NCBI GenBank assembly: GCA_039812125.1
Contig: JBDHZV010000001.1
Coordinates: 1-64,000 of the forward strand
Reading direction: 5' to 3'
Origin: Prado023 sp039812125
Lineage (GTDB): Bacteria; Actinomycetota; Actinomycetes; S36-B12; CAIYMF01
Length of the DNA: 64,000 nucleotides
Positions within the stretch are counted from its first letter, which is position 1; each line of letters begins with the position of its first letter. Of this stretch, positions 53,876 through 63,045 are shown one piece after another. The notes beneath the pieces were generated by a model. That model ran no database searches, was not told the DNA's origin, and saw only the letters and a program-made list of their open reading frames with translations. The position numbers and the translations under genes are program-made.

Positions 53876-54679
53876 TCAGGCCAGGCCGGAGTGCCCGACG
53901 GCACCGGGCAGCCACGAGCTCAGCGCATGGACCACGGCATCGGGGTTCTCCACCGCGGTGAGGTGCCCCGACCGCGGGATCTCCACGACCTGGGTGGGGC
54001 TGCCACCGGACCGGGCCGCCTCGGCCATGAGGGCGGCCTCCGACGCCGGCGACAGCACGTCCTCGTCGCCGTACAGCACGAGCACCGGCCCGCCGAACGC
54101 CGCGATGTCGGGCAACGAGTCGGGGCGCACGGCCATGGCCCGCTGCGCCCACGCGATGGCACCAGCGCGCTGGGCGCCGATCCATCGCCGCACCGCGGTC
54201 TCGACCTCGCCGCGCTCGGCCCGCGTGGTCGTGCCGAGCAGGTTGGGGATCATCGCATCGGCGATGACCTGGGCGCGGCCCGCGGCCTGCACGGCATCGG
54301 CCATCGCCAACCGGTTGGCGATCGCCGGCGCGGGATCGAGGCCGCCCTTGGTGTCCGCCAGCACGATCCCGGCCATCCGGTCGGGGTGCCGGCGCAGCAT
54401 GGCCATGACCACGTAGCCGCCCATCGACAGCCCTCCGACGATCGCGCGCTCGACGCCGAGGCCGTCCATCGTGGCGACCACCTCGTCGGCCATCACGTCC
54501 AGCGATGGCGCCAGTGGCGACAGCGGGCTGCCGCCGAACCCCGGCAGGTCCGGGGTGATCACCCGGAACCCGGCCGTGCCCAGGGGCCGGCGCTGGGACG
54601 CCCACAGGGCGCTGTCGACGGGGAAGGCGTGGAGCAGGACGACCGCCGGACCGGTCCCGGTCTCGATGTAGTGCAGCAT
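53876..54679 (-). CDS. Alpha/beta hydrolase
   Basis: 267-residue alpha/beta hydrolase. The oxyanion region is VVLLHAFPVDSALW, the nucleophile elbow is GGLSMGGY near 93, the acid is in VLYGDEDVLSP and the His is in SGHLTAVENP. The layout matches 3-oxoadipate enol-lactonase-like esterases, but the substrate is unknown. ATG 54679 is 7 nt after a TAGCCT -10 box (leaderless). Confidence 0.88.
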   Translation of the reverse strand: MLHYIETGTGPAVVLLHAFPVDSALWASQRRPLGTAGFRVITPDLPGFGGSPLSPLAPSLDVMADEVVATMDGLGVERAIVGGLSMGGYVVMAMLRRHPDRMAGIVLADTKGGLDPAPAIANRLAMADAVQAAGRAQVIADAMIPNLLGTTTRAERGEVETAVRRWIGAQRAGAIAWAQRAMAVRPDSLPDIAAFGGPVLVLYGDEDVLSPASEAALMAEAARSGGSPTQVVEIPRSGHLTAVENPDAVVHALSSWLPGAVGHSGLA

Positions 54680-54686
54680 GGCCCAC

Positions 54687-54692
54687 AGGCTA
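54687..54692 (-). promoter_or_regulatory. -10 box of a leaderless gene (alpha/beta hydrolase)
   Basis: TAGCCT on the minus strand, 7 nt before the ATG at 54679. Confidence 0.5.
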
Positions 54693-54733
54693 GTCCCCGG
54701 GAACCGTCGACCGCGGCGCCCGTCGCGGCTGGA

Positions 54734-54739
54734 TACGGT
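54734..54739 (+). promoter_or_regulatory. -10 box of a leaderless gene (small zinc-site protein)
   Basis: TACGGT exactly 6 nt before the ATG at 54746. It is back-to-back with the hydrolase promoter. Confidence 0.55.
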
Positions 54740-54745
54740 GTGGCC

Positions 54746-55027
54746 ATGGCCAGGCGCAACCGACGTCGCGACGAGTCCGTGCCGATGCGCCCGCTCGGCT
54801 CGGTCGCCGCCGTGCAGGCGCACCCGGACGGGATGTGGCACGTCCGCACCATCCCCGGGGTGGGTGCGGCCAAGACCTACCGCTGCCCGGGATGCCAGCA
54901 GGAGATCCGGCCCGGGGTGCCCCACGTGGTCGCGTGGCGCGCCGACCACCACGACGGCGAGGAGCACCGCCGGCACTGGCACACCCCCTGCTGGAACGCC
55001 CGCGCCCGTCGCCGCCCCGGCGGGTAG
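54746..55027 (+). CDS. Small basic protein with putative zinc site
   Basis: 93-residue protein, Arg-rich at both ends. A Cys/His cluster (CPGCQQEI near 47-54; HHDGEEHRRHWHTPCW near 70-85) suggests one bound zinc. It starts MARRNRRRDESV. Similar small genes are found in other actinobacteria, sometimes labelled ATP/GTP-binding protein without evidence. It is leaderless by promoter spacing and precedes an alpha/beta hydrolase gene by 9 bp. A nucleic-acid or protein-binding role is only a guess. Confidence 0.72.
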   Translation: MARRNRRRDESVPMRPLGSVAAVQAHPDGMWHVRTIPGVGAAKTYRCPGCQQEIRPGVPHVVAWRADHHDGEEHRRHWHTPCWNARARRRPGG

Positions 55028-55030
55028 GTT
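55025..55030 (+). promoter_or_regulatory. -10 box of a leaderless gene (alpha/beta hydrolase, plus strand)
   Basis: TAGGTT exactly 6 nt before the GTG at 55037; it overlaps the stop codon of the preceding small gene. Confidence 0.5.
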
Positions 55031-55036
55031 GGCCCC

Positions 55037-55804
55037 GTGTCGCTCATCGCCGCCAACTCCGTGCTGCCGGCCCGTCGCTACCCGGTGTCGCTGCTGACCG
55101 AGGACGGCGTGCGGCTGGTCGGCGAGTGGTCGCTGCCACTGGATGACGACCCCCGTGAGGTCGTGGTCTTCTGCCACCCCCTGCCCACGCACGGCGGATC
55201 GATGGACAGCCACCTCATCCGCAAGGCGGCCTGGCGGCTGCCTGCCCTGGCCGGCATCGGGGTGCTGCGGTTCAACACCCGGGGCACCTCCGCTGGGGCG
55301 GGGACCAGCGAGGGCCACTTCGAGGCCAACCGCGGCGAGGGCCACGACCTGCGTGCCGCCCTCGACGAGGTGGTCCGCGCCGGGATGCCCGACCCGTGGG
55401 CGATCGGCTGGTCGTTCGGCACCGACGTGATCCTGCGCTGGGGCAACACCGACCCGGTCGCCGGCGCAGTGCTGCTCTCCCCGCCGGGCCGCTGGTCCGA
55501 CGATGCCGACGTGGCGACGTGGGCCACCACCGGGCGGCCCCTGGTGGCGCTGGTCCCCGAGCACGACGAGTTCGCCACCCCCGATGTGGTGGCCCGCCGG
55601 TTCGCGGGCGTCCCCCAGGCCCGGGTGATGGGCGTGGACGGGGCCAAGCACCTGTGGGTCGGCGAGCGGTACGCCCGGATCGCCCTGGACGGGCTCGTGG
55701 CGGCAGTCGTCCCCGGGGCCGCGCCGCTGCCGACCGCCTGGCACGGTCCGATGCAGCGCTGGGACGACGTGCCGGCGTTCGCCCGGATGGACCACCGGGC
55801 CTGA
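55037..55804 (+). CDS. Alpha/beta hydrolase
   Basis: 255-residue hydrolase of the dienelactone hydrolase-like type. VVFCHPLPTHGGSMDSHLI (about 44-62) is a typical CHPLPxxGGxM motif, the nucleophile elbow is GWSFGTD near 131, and the His is in GAKHLWVGERY. The substrate is unknown. The GTG is 6 nt after a -10 box. The gene ends 10 bp from the convergent dehydrogenase. Confidence 0.87.
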   Translation: MSLIAANSVLPARRYPVSLLTEDGVRLVGEWSLPLDDDPREVVVFCHPLPTHGGSMDSHLIRKAAWRLPALAGIGVLRFNTRGTSAGAGTSEGHFEANRGEGHDLRAALDEVVRAGMPDPWAIGWSFGTDVILRWGNTDPVAGAVLLSPPGRWSDDADVATWATTGRPLVALVPEHDEFATPDVVARRFAGVPQARVMGVDGAKHLWVGERYARIALDGLVAAVVPGAAPLPTAWHGPMQRWDDVPAFARMDHRA

Positions 55805-55814
55805 CGGCCGGCTG

Positions 55815-57593
55815 CTAGCGGGTGTGGACGCGGAACCCGCGTCCCACCTTGCGGCCCAGGTACCCGGCCGTGACCAGGTGCTCGAGCATCGGCGCGGGGG
55901 CGAAGCCGGGTTCCCGGAACTCCCGGTACAGCGTGGTCTGGATGGCCAGGGACACGTCGGTGCCGACCACGTCGAGCAGCTCGAACGGCCCCATCGGCAG
56001 GCCGCACCCCCGCTTCATCGCCAGGTCGATCTCGTCGGCGGTGGCGTAGTGGGCCTCGAGCATCCGGACGGCGTCGTTGAGGTAGGGGAACAGCAGGGCG
56101 TTGACGATGAACCCGGCGCGGTCGGCGCAGTGCACCGCGTGCTTGCCGGTGCGCCGGCACAGCTCGTCGGCGGTGGCCACGACGTCGGGCGCAGTCGACA
56201 CGTGGGACACCACCTCGACCAGGCGCATGATGGCCGCGGGGTTGAAGAAGTGCAGGCCAACGACGTCGTCAGGGCGGGAGGTGGCCGCGGCCAGCTCGAC
56301 GACCGGCAGGCTCGACGTCGTGGTGGCCAGCACCGCCCCGGGTCGGCACACCCGGTCCAGGGCGGCGAACAGGGCCAGCTTGACCGGCAGGTCCTCGACG
56401 ACGGCCTCCACGACCAGGTCGACGTCGGCGAGGTCCTCCAGCTGGGTCGTCCCGCTGACCCGCTCCAGGGTCGCCGTGCGCTCGGCCTCGGCGAGCTTGC
56501 CCCTCTGGACTGCCCGGTCCAACGAGCGGGTCAGGGCGGCGCGCACCGCGGCCACCTTCTCGTCGGTGCGAGCCACGTAGACCGTGTCCAGTCCGGCGCG
56601 TGCCAGCACCTCGACGATCCCGGTGGCCATGGTGCCCGAGCCGGCCACGCCCACCCGCCGGACCTCCCGGCCGGGACCGCCGGGCGCCGCCGGTGCCGGG
56701 CTGGCGCCCGGGTCCATCACCACGGTCGAGGATCCGGGCGCCTCGTAGGCGTAGAAGCCCCGGCCGGACTTCCGGCCCAGCCAGCCGGCGGTCACCATCT
56801 GCTTGAGCAGCGGCGCGGGCGCGTGCAGGCGGTCACGGCCCTGCCGGTACATGGTGTCCAGGATCTGGTAGGCGGTGTCCAGGCCGATGAGGTCCAGCAG
56901 TGCCAGGGGTCCCATCGGGTAGCCGCAGCCCAGGCGCATCGACGCGTCGATGTCCTCCCGGGAGGCGTAGTGGGCCTCGTACATCGCCACGGCGTGGTTG
57001 AGGTAGCCGAACAGCAGGGCGTTGGCGATGAACCCGGCCCGGTCGCGCACCACGACCGGGGTCTTGCCCAGGGCGGTGACCGCCTCGACGGCGGCCTGCA
57101 CCACCTCTGGGGCGCTGACGACGGTGCGCACGACCTCGACGAAGTCCAGCACCGGGGCGGGGTTGAAGAAGTGCATCCCGACCACGCGGTCCGGGCGGTG
57201 GGTCGCCACCGAGATCTCGGTGACCGACAGGCTCGACGTGTTCGTCGCGATCACCGCGTGCGGCGCCAGCACCGCGTCGAGGGCAGCCATCACGACGCGC
57301 TTGGCCGCGAGGTCCTCGGAGATGGCCTCGACGGCCAGGTCGCGGTCGCCCAGGTCGGCGAGGTCGGTCGTGCCGCGGACCCGGCCCAGGACCTCCGCGC
57401 GCTCCTGCGCGGTCAGCTTGCCCCGGTCCACCGCGCGCTGCGTCGAGCGCGCCACCCGGGCGAGGCCGCGCTGCAGATCCGCGGGCGTGCGCTCCACCCC
57501 GACCACGTCCCAGCCGGAGCGTGCGAACACCTCCGCGATACCCGCGCCCATGGTGCCCAGGCCGACCACCGCGACCCTGCTGCCGAGATCCAT
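55815..57593 (-). CDS. Tandem 3-hydroxyacyl-CoA dehydrogenase (two fused HBD units)
   Basis: 592-residue protein made of two complete 3-hydroxybutyryl-CoA dehydrogenase units, about 1-285 and 310-592. Each has a Rossmann dinucleotide motif (VVGLGTMGAG and VAGSGTMATG, the second losing the last Gly), catalytic HFFNP, and the terminal GRKSGRGF or GRKVGRGF. A Pro/Ala linker joins them. Probably NAD-dependent oxidation of 3-hydroxyacyl-CoA, or reduction of acetoacetyl-CoA. GGAGG is 5 nt before ATG 57593. The tandem form next to nucS is known from other actinomycetes. Confidence 0.92.
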   Translation of the reverse strand: MDLGSRVAVVGLGTMGAGIAEVFARSGWDVVGVERTPADLQRGLARVARSTQRAVDRGKLTAQERAEVLGRVRGTTDLADLGDRDLAVEAISEDLAAKRVVMAALDAVLAPHAVIATNTSSLSVTEISVATHRPDRVVGMHFFNPAPVLDFVEVVRTVVSAPEVVQAAVEAVTALGKTPVVVRDRAGFIANALLFGYLNHAVAMYEAHYASREDIDASMRLGCGYPMGPLALLDLIGLDTAYQILDTMYRQGRDRLHAPAPLLKQMVTAGWLGRKSGRGFYAYEAPGSSTVVMDPGASPAPAAPGGPGREVRRVGVAGSGTMATGIVEVLARAGLDTVYVARTDEKVAAVRAALTRSLDRAVQRGKLAEAERTATLERVSGTTQLEDLADVDLVVEAVVEDLPVKLALFAALDRVCRPGAVLATTTSSLPVVELAAATSRPDDVVGLHFFNPAAIMRLVEVVSHVSTAPDVVATADELCRRTGKHAVHCADRAGFIVNALLFPYLNDAVRMLEAHYATADEIDLAMKRGCGLPMGPFELLDVVGTDVSLAIQTTLYREFREPGFAPAPMLEHLVTAGYLGRKVGRGFRVHTR

Positions 57594-57685
57594 GCGAACC
57601 TCCAGAACGCCGACGCCACGGCGGGTTCGGCGCTCCCGCCAGTCTGGCACCGGCCGTCCCGGGAAGTCCGGCCCAGCCGCGCGGG

Positions 57686-57691
57686 TACCCT
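57686..57691 (+). promoter_or_regulatory. -10 box of a leaderless gene (nucS)
   Basis: TACCCT exactly 6 nt before the ATG at 57698. Confidence 0.55.
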
Positions 57692-57697
57692 GTGCGG

Positions 57698-58372
57698 ATG
57701 CGCCTCGTGGTCGCCGTGTGCTCCGTGGACTACGTCGGCCGGCTGTCCGCCCACCTGCCCCCGGCGACCCGGCTGATCCTGGCCAAGTCCGATGGGTCGG
57801 TGTCCGTGCACGCCGACGACCGCGCCTACAAGCCGCTGAACTGGATGAGCCCGCCCTGCTCGGTGCGCGCCGACGTCGACGATGCCGGCGCGGGCACCTG
57901 GACGGTGACCAATCGGGCCGGCGAGCAGCTGCTGATCACCATCACCGAGGTCCTGCACGACTCCAGCCACGAGCTCGGCGTGGACCCCGGCCTGGTCAAG
58001 GACGGCGTCGAGGCCCACCTGCAGGCCCTGCTGGCCGCCCAGCCGGCGACGTTCGGGACCGGCTGGGAGCTGGTCCGCCGGGAGTTCCCCACCGCGATCG
58101 GGCCGGTGGACATCCTGTTCCGGGACCACGCCGGCAGCACCGTGGCGGTGGAGGTCAAGCGCCGTGGCGACATCGACGGCGTCGAGCAGCTCACCCGCTA
58201 CCTGGACCTGCTCAACCGCGACCCCCTGCTGGCCCCGGTCGCCGGCATCCTGGCCGCCCAGGAGATCCGCCCGCAGGCACGCACGCTGGCCGAGGACCGC
58301 GGCATCCGCTGCCTGGTCGTGGACTACGACGCGCTGCGCGGCCTCGACGACCCGGGGGGCCGGCTGTTCTGA
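57698..58372 (+). CDS. nucS: Mismatch-specific endonuclease NucS/EndoMS
   Basis: 224-residue nuclease of the MutS/MutL-independent mismatch repair of actinobacteria and archaea. The N-terminal DNA-binding domain (about 1-110) includes SVHADDRAYKPLNWM. The C-terminal nuclease domain has the catalytic set in GPVDILF (Asp), VAVEVKRRG (Glu, Lys) and QLTRYLDLL. The C-terminus GGRLF fits the clamp-binding tail of the family. Leaderless by promoter spacing. The ABC genes follow. Confidence 0.95.
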   Translation: MRLVVAVCSVDYVGRLSAHLPPATRLILAKSDGSVSVHADDRAYKPLNWMSPPCSVRADVDDAGAGTWTVTNRAGEQLLITITEVLHDSSHELGVDPGLVKDGVEAHLQALLAAQPATFGTGWELVRREFPTAIGPVDILFRDHAGSTVAVEVKRRGDIDGVEQLTRYLDLLNRDPLLAPVAGILAAQEIRPQARTLAEDRGIRCLVVDYDALRGLDDPGGRLF

Positions 58373-58400
58373 GGGCGGTCCGGTCTGGCACAGTGCCGCC

Positions 58401-59257
<857 letters not shown>

Positions 59258-59261
<4 letters not shown>

Positions 59262-60085
59262 GCATGACGCAGGCGGCCCGCCGGCTGCCCAGCACCCTGG
59301 CCCTGGGCCGATCCCGGATCGGCGTCGAGGTCAAGCAGATGTTCCGCGACCGCGAGTCCGCGGTGTTCAACTTCGCCCTGCCGATGATCCTGATGATCAT
59401 CTTCGGCTCCGTCTTCGGCAACCAGTCGCTGGGTGACACCGGCATCACGTTCGCCCAGTACTTCGTCGCGGGCATGATCGCCTCGGGCATCGTCTACACC
59501 AGCTTCCAGAACCTGGCCATCGGCATCCCGCAGGAGCGCGACGACGGCACGCTCAAGCGCCTCGAGGGCCTGCCGATGCCCAAGTCCGCCTACTTCATCG
59601 GCAAGATCGGCCAGGTCGCGATCACCTACGTCGGCCAGCTCGTGCTGCTGATGGCCATCGGTGTGCTGCTGTTCGACATCGAGCTGCCCTCCAGCGCGGC
59701 GAAGTGGGCCACGCTGGGCTGGCTCAGCGTGCTGGGGCTGACCACGTGGACCCTGCTGGGCCTGGCGTTCTCCTCGGTGCCGAAGACCGGCAAGGGCGCC
59801 TCCGCGGTCGTCACCCCGGTCATCCTGGTGCTGCAGTTCACCTCGGGCGTGTTCTTCATGTTCAACCAGCTGCCCGACTGGATGCAGCAGTTCGCCTCGC
59901 TGTTCCCGCTCAAGTGGCTGACCCAGGGCATGCGCTACGTGTTCCTGCCCGAGGGCGCGGCTGCCCTGGAGGTCATCGGGTCCTACGAGCTGGCCCGGGT
60001 GGCGATGGTGCTGCTGGTGTGGACGCTGCTCTCAGCGGTGCTGGCCTGGCGGCTGTTCCGCTGGCGCGCCCGCGGCTCCGGCTAG
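59258..60085 (+). CDS. ABC-2 type transporter permease
   Basis: 275-residue permease with about six transmembrane helices: the first near 35-52 (FALPMILMIIFGSVFG) and the last near 247-267. It is the membrane partner of the preceding ATPase. The GTG at 59258 overlaps the ATPase stop (GTGA) and has GGAGG 6 nt upstream. Its TAG stop shares the tetranucleotide CTAG with the stop of convergent meaA. Confidence 0.9.
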
Positions 60086-62106
60086 CCGCCCTCGCCCGCT
60101 GGTCCCTCGCCCGCCTGGGGCTCCCAGGGCGCCAGCCCCCGCGCTCGCCGCACCTCGTCGAGGACCCGTCCCATGACCTGGGTCGCGTCGTAGTCGCGCG
60201 GGGTGAACACCGCCGCCACCCCGCGCTCCAGCAGCGCCTGCGCGTCCCCGGCCGGGATGATCCCGCCGACGACCAGCGGCACGTCGGTCATCCCGGCAGC
60301 CCGCAGGCCGTCGAGGACCTCCGGGACGGCCACCATGTGGGCCCCGGACAGGATCGACAACCCCACCACGTCGACGTCCTCGGCCACGGCCGCGGCGACG
60401 ATCTGGGCCGGCGTCAGCCGGATCCCCTGGTAGACGACCTCGAACCCGGCGTCGCGGGCACGCACGGCCACCTGCTCGGCGCCGTTGGAGTGCCCGTCGA
60501 GCCCCGGCTTGCCGACCAGCAGCCGCAGCGGCCCACCCAGCTCCTCGCCCGTGCGCCGGACCGCGGCGCGCACCCGCTCCAGCTGCGGGGTGGCCGCCAC
60601 GGTGCCGGTCGCCGCGGCGATCCCGGTCGGGGCCCGGTACTCCCCGAACACCTCGCGCAACGTCTGCGCCCACTCCCCCACGGTGACCCCGGCGCGCGCG
60701 CACTCCAGGGAGGCCGGCATCAACGATGCGCTGCCCCGGGCGGCGGACACCAGCGCCTCCCGGGCCCGGGCCGCGCGCGTGGCGTCGCGTCCGGCCCGCC
60801 AGGCCCGGACCGCCTCCACCGCCGCCTGCTCGGCACCGGGGTCGGCCACCGCCACGGCAGTCCCGAGGTCGGCGAGCAACGGGTTGGGCTCCGAGGCGGT
60901 GAACGCGTTGACGCCGACGACCACGTCCTCGCCGGACTCCACGCGCGCCCGTCGCGCGGCGTGCGCCGACACCAGGGCTGACTTCAGGTAGCCCGACTCC
61001 ACCGCAGCCACGGCACCACCCCTGTCGAGGATGCGCGCCAGCTCCCCGCGGGCGCCGGCCAGGATCTCCTCGGTCCTGGCGGCGACGACGGGCGAGCCGG
61101 TGAACAGGTCCGGGTACTCCAGAAGGTCGGACTCGTGGGCGAGCACCTGCTGGATCCGCAGCGACCACTGCTGGTCCCAGGGCCGGGGCAGGCCCAGCGC
61201 CTCGTTCCACGCCGGGAGCTGGACCGCGCGGGCCCGGGCGTCGGCCGACAGCGTCACGCCCAGCAGCTCCAGCACGATGCGCTGCACGTTGTTCTCCGGC
61301 TGGGCCTCGGTCAGGCCCAGGGAGTTGACCTGGACGCCGTAGCGGAACCGGCGCTGCCGGGGGTCGGTGACGCCGTAGCGCTGCTCGGTCAGCGAGTCCC
61401 ACATCGCCACGAAGGCCCGCATCTTGCACATCTCCTCGACGAAGCGGACCCCCGCGTTGACGAAGAACGAGATTCGCCCGACGACCTCGCCGAACCGCTC
61501 GGGCGGGACCTGTCCGCTGTCGCGGACCGCGTCGAGCACCGCGATCGCGGTCGCCATCGCGAAGGCGACCTCCTGCACCGGCGTCGCCCCGGCCTCCTGG
61601 AGGTGGTAGGAGCAGATGTTGATCGGGTTCCACCGCGGCGCGTGCGCCACCGTCCAGGCGATCAGGTCGGTGGTCAGGCGCATGCTCGGTCCCGGCGGGA
61701 ACACGTACGTCCCCCGGGACAGGTACTCCTTGACGATGTCGTTCTGGGTGGTGCCGGCCAGCGCCTCGGCCGGCACGCCCTGCTCCTCGGCGGCGGCCAC
61801 GTACAGGGCCAGCAGGTACATCGCAGTGGCGTTGATGGTCATCGAGGTGTTCATCCGGTCCATGGGGATCCCCACGAACAGCGCGCGCATGTCGCCCAGG
61901 TGGCTGACCGGCACCCCGACCCGGCCGACCTCACCCCGAGCCAGCTCGGCGTCCGGGTCGTAGCCGGTCTGGGTGGGCAGGTCGAAGGCGATCGACAGGC
62001 CGGTCTGGCCCTTGGCGAGGTTGCGCTGGAACAGCTCGTTGGAGGCCGCGGCCGACGAGTGCCCGGCGTAGGTGCGCATCAGCCAGGGCGCGTCCTTGGT
62101 GGACAT
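60082..62106 (-). CDS. meaA: Ethylmalonyl-CoA mutase MeaA
   Basis: 674-residue B12-dependent mutase converting ethylmalonyl-CoA to methylsuccinyl-CoA. The N-terminus KDAPWLMRTYAGHSSAAAS is diagnostic of MeaA. Tyr13 (MRTYAGH) and Arg131 (EYLSRGTY) occupy the carboxylate-binding positions Tyr89/Arg207 of methylmalonyl-CoA mutase, fitting a dicarboxylic acyl-CoA. The C-terminal B12 domain has KPGLDGHSNGAEQ (DXHXXG). ATG 62106 has GGGAG 5 nt upstream and follows the hbd stop by 1 bp; the frame upstream is ignored. Confidence 0.96.
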   Translation of the reverse strand: MSTKDAPWLMRTYAGHSSAAASNELFQRNLAKGQTGLSIAFDLPTQTGYDPDAELARGEVGRVGVPVSHLGDMRALFVGIPMDRMNTSMTINATAMYLLALYVAAAEEQGVPAEALAGTTQNDIVKEYLSRGTYVFPPGPSMRLTTDLIAWTVAHAPRWNPINICSYHLQEAGATPVQEVAFAMATAIAVLDAVRDSGQVPPERFGEVVGRISFFVNAGVRFVEEMCKMRAFVAMWDSLTEQRYGVTDPRQRRFRYGVQVNSLGLTEAQPENNVQRIVLELLGVTLSADARARAVQLPAWNEALGLPRPWDQQWSLRIQQVLAHESDLLEYPDLFTGSPVVAARTEEILAGARGELARILDRGGAVAAVESGYLKSALVSAHAARRARVESGEDVVVGVNAFTASEPNPLLADLGTAVAVADPGAEQAAVEAVRAWRAGRDATRAARAREALVSAARGSASLMPASLECARAGVTVGEWAQTLREVFGEYRAPTGIAAATGTVAATPQLERVRAAVRRTGEELGGPLRLLVGKPGLDGHSNGAEQVAVRARDAGFEVVYQGIRLTPAQIVAAAVAEDVDVVGLSILSGAHMVAVPEVLDGLRAAGMTDVPLVVGGIIPAGDAQALLERGVAAVFTPRDYDATQVMGRVLDEVRRARGLAPWEPQAGEGPAGEGG

Positions 62107-62107
62107 G

Positions 62108-62959
62108 TCAGCTCCCGTACTCGTGGAAGCCCCGGCCGGACTTGCGCCCGAGGTCACCGGCGGCGGCCATCCGGGTGAGCAGCTCCGGCGGGTGGAACGA
62201 GGGGTCCCCCGTGCTGTCGTGGATGGCCAGGGTGGCCCGACGCATCACGTCGATCCCGGTCAGGTCGGCGGTGGCCAGGGGTCCCATCGCGTGGCCGAAG
62301 CCGAGCCGGCAGGCGATGTCGACGTCCTCGGCGGTGGCCACCCCCGCATCCACCAGGGCGACCGCCTGGTTGACCAGGGCGCAGATCAGCCGGGTGGTCA
62401 CGAATCCGGCGACATCGCGGTTCACGACGATGCAGGTCTTGCCCAGCCCCTCGGCGAAGTCCCGGGCCGCCGCCAGCGTCGCGTCCGAGGTCTTCAGGCC
62501 CCGGACCAGCTCGCACAGGGCCATCACCGGCACCGGGGAGAAGAAGTGGGTGCCGACGACGGACTCGGGCCGGGTCGTCGCCGCGGCGATCCGGGTGATG
62601 GGGATCGCGGAGGTGTTCGTGGCCAGCACCGCGCCCGGGGGCGCCAGGCGGTCCAGCTCGGCGAAGACGGCGGACTTGGCGGCGACGTCCTCGATGATCG
62701 CCTCGACCACCACGTCGGCGCCGCCGACCGCGTCGAGGTCGGTGGTGGTCGCCAGGTGCGCCAGCGCGTCGGCGGCCTGCTCGCCGCCGACCCGGCCGCG
62801 GGCCACCATCCGGTCCAGGGACCCCTCGATTGCCGCGCGCCCGCGCGACGTGGCCGCGTCGCTGACGTCGTGCAGCACCACCTCGTGGCCCGCGAGGGCG
62901 GCCACCTGGGCGATCCCGGACCCCATGAGCCCCGCTCCGACGACGACCACGCTGGACAT
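62108..62959 (-). CDS. hbd: 3-hydroxybutyryl-CoA dehydrogenase
   Basis: 283-residue single-unit enzyme. Dinucleotide motif VVVGAGLMGSGIAQ at 4-17, catalytic His in GTHFFSPVPVM near 138 and the C-terminal GRKSGRGFHEY. It is in one operon with meaA (1-bp gap), so acetoacetyl-CoA reduction for the ethylmalonyl-CoA pathway is the likely role. GGGAGG precedes the ATG. Confidence 0.93.
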   Translation of the reverse strand: MSSVVVVGAGLMGSGIAQVAALAGHEVVLHDVSDAATSRGRAAIEGSLDRMVARGRVGGEQAADALAHLATTTDLDAVGGADVVVEAIIEDVAAKSAVFAELDRLAPPGAVLATNTSAIPITRIAAATTRPESVVGTHFFSPVPVMALCELVRGLKTSDATLAAARDFAEGLGKTCIVVNRDVAGFVTTRLICALVNQAVALVDAGVATAEDVDIACRLGFGHAMGPLATADLTGIDVMRRATLAIHDSTGDPSFHPPELLTRMAAAGDLGRKSGRGFHEYGS

Positions 62960-62988
62960 GGCGACCTCCCTCGACGCACCTCCAGCCG

Positions 62989-62994
62989 ATGGTA
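62989..62994 (-). promoter_or_regulatory. Putative -10 box for hbd-meaA
   Basis: TACCAT on the minus strand, giving a leader of about 23 nt with GGGAGG. Confidence 0.45.
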
Positions 62995-63002
62995 GCGCCC
63001 GT

Positions 63003-63020
63003 GGTTACTGATGGGTAACC
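63003..63020. promoter_or_regulatory. Operator-like palindrome in hbd-meaA promoter
   Basis: GGTTAC-TGATGG-GTAACC is a perfect inverted repeat, 6-bp arms and 6-nt spacer, overlapping the expected -35 of hbd-meaA. The same arms and spacing recur in the ccr promoter (50123-50140). Its form suits a TetR-type dimer. Confidence 0.55.
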
Positions 63021-63045
63021 GGCGACGGCGTGGGCAGTTCGGCGG

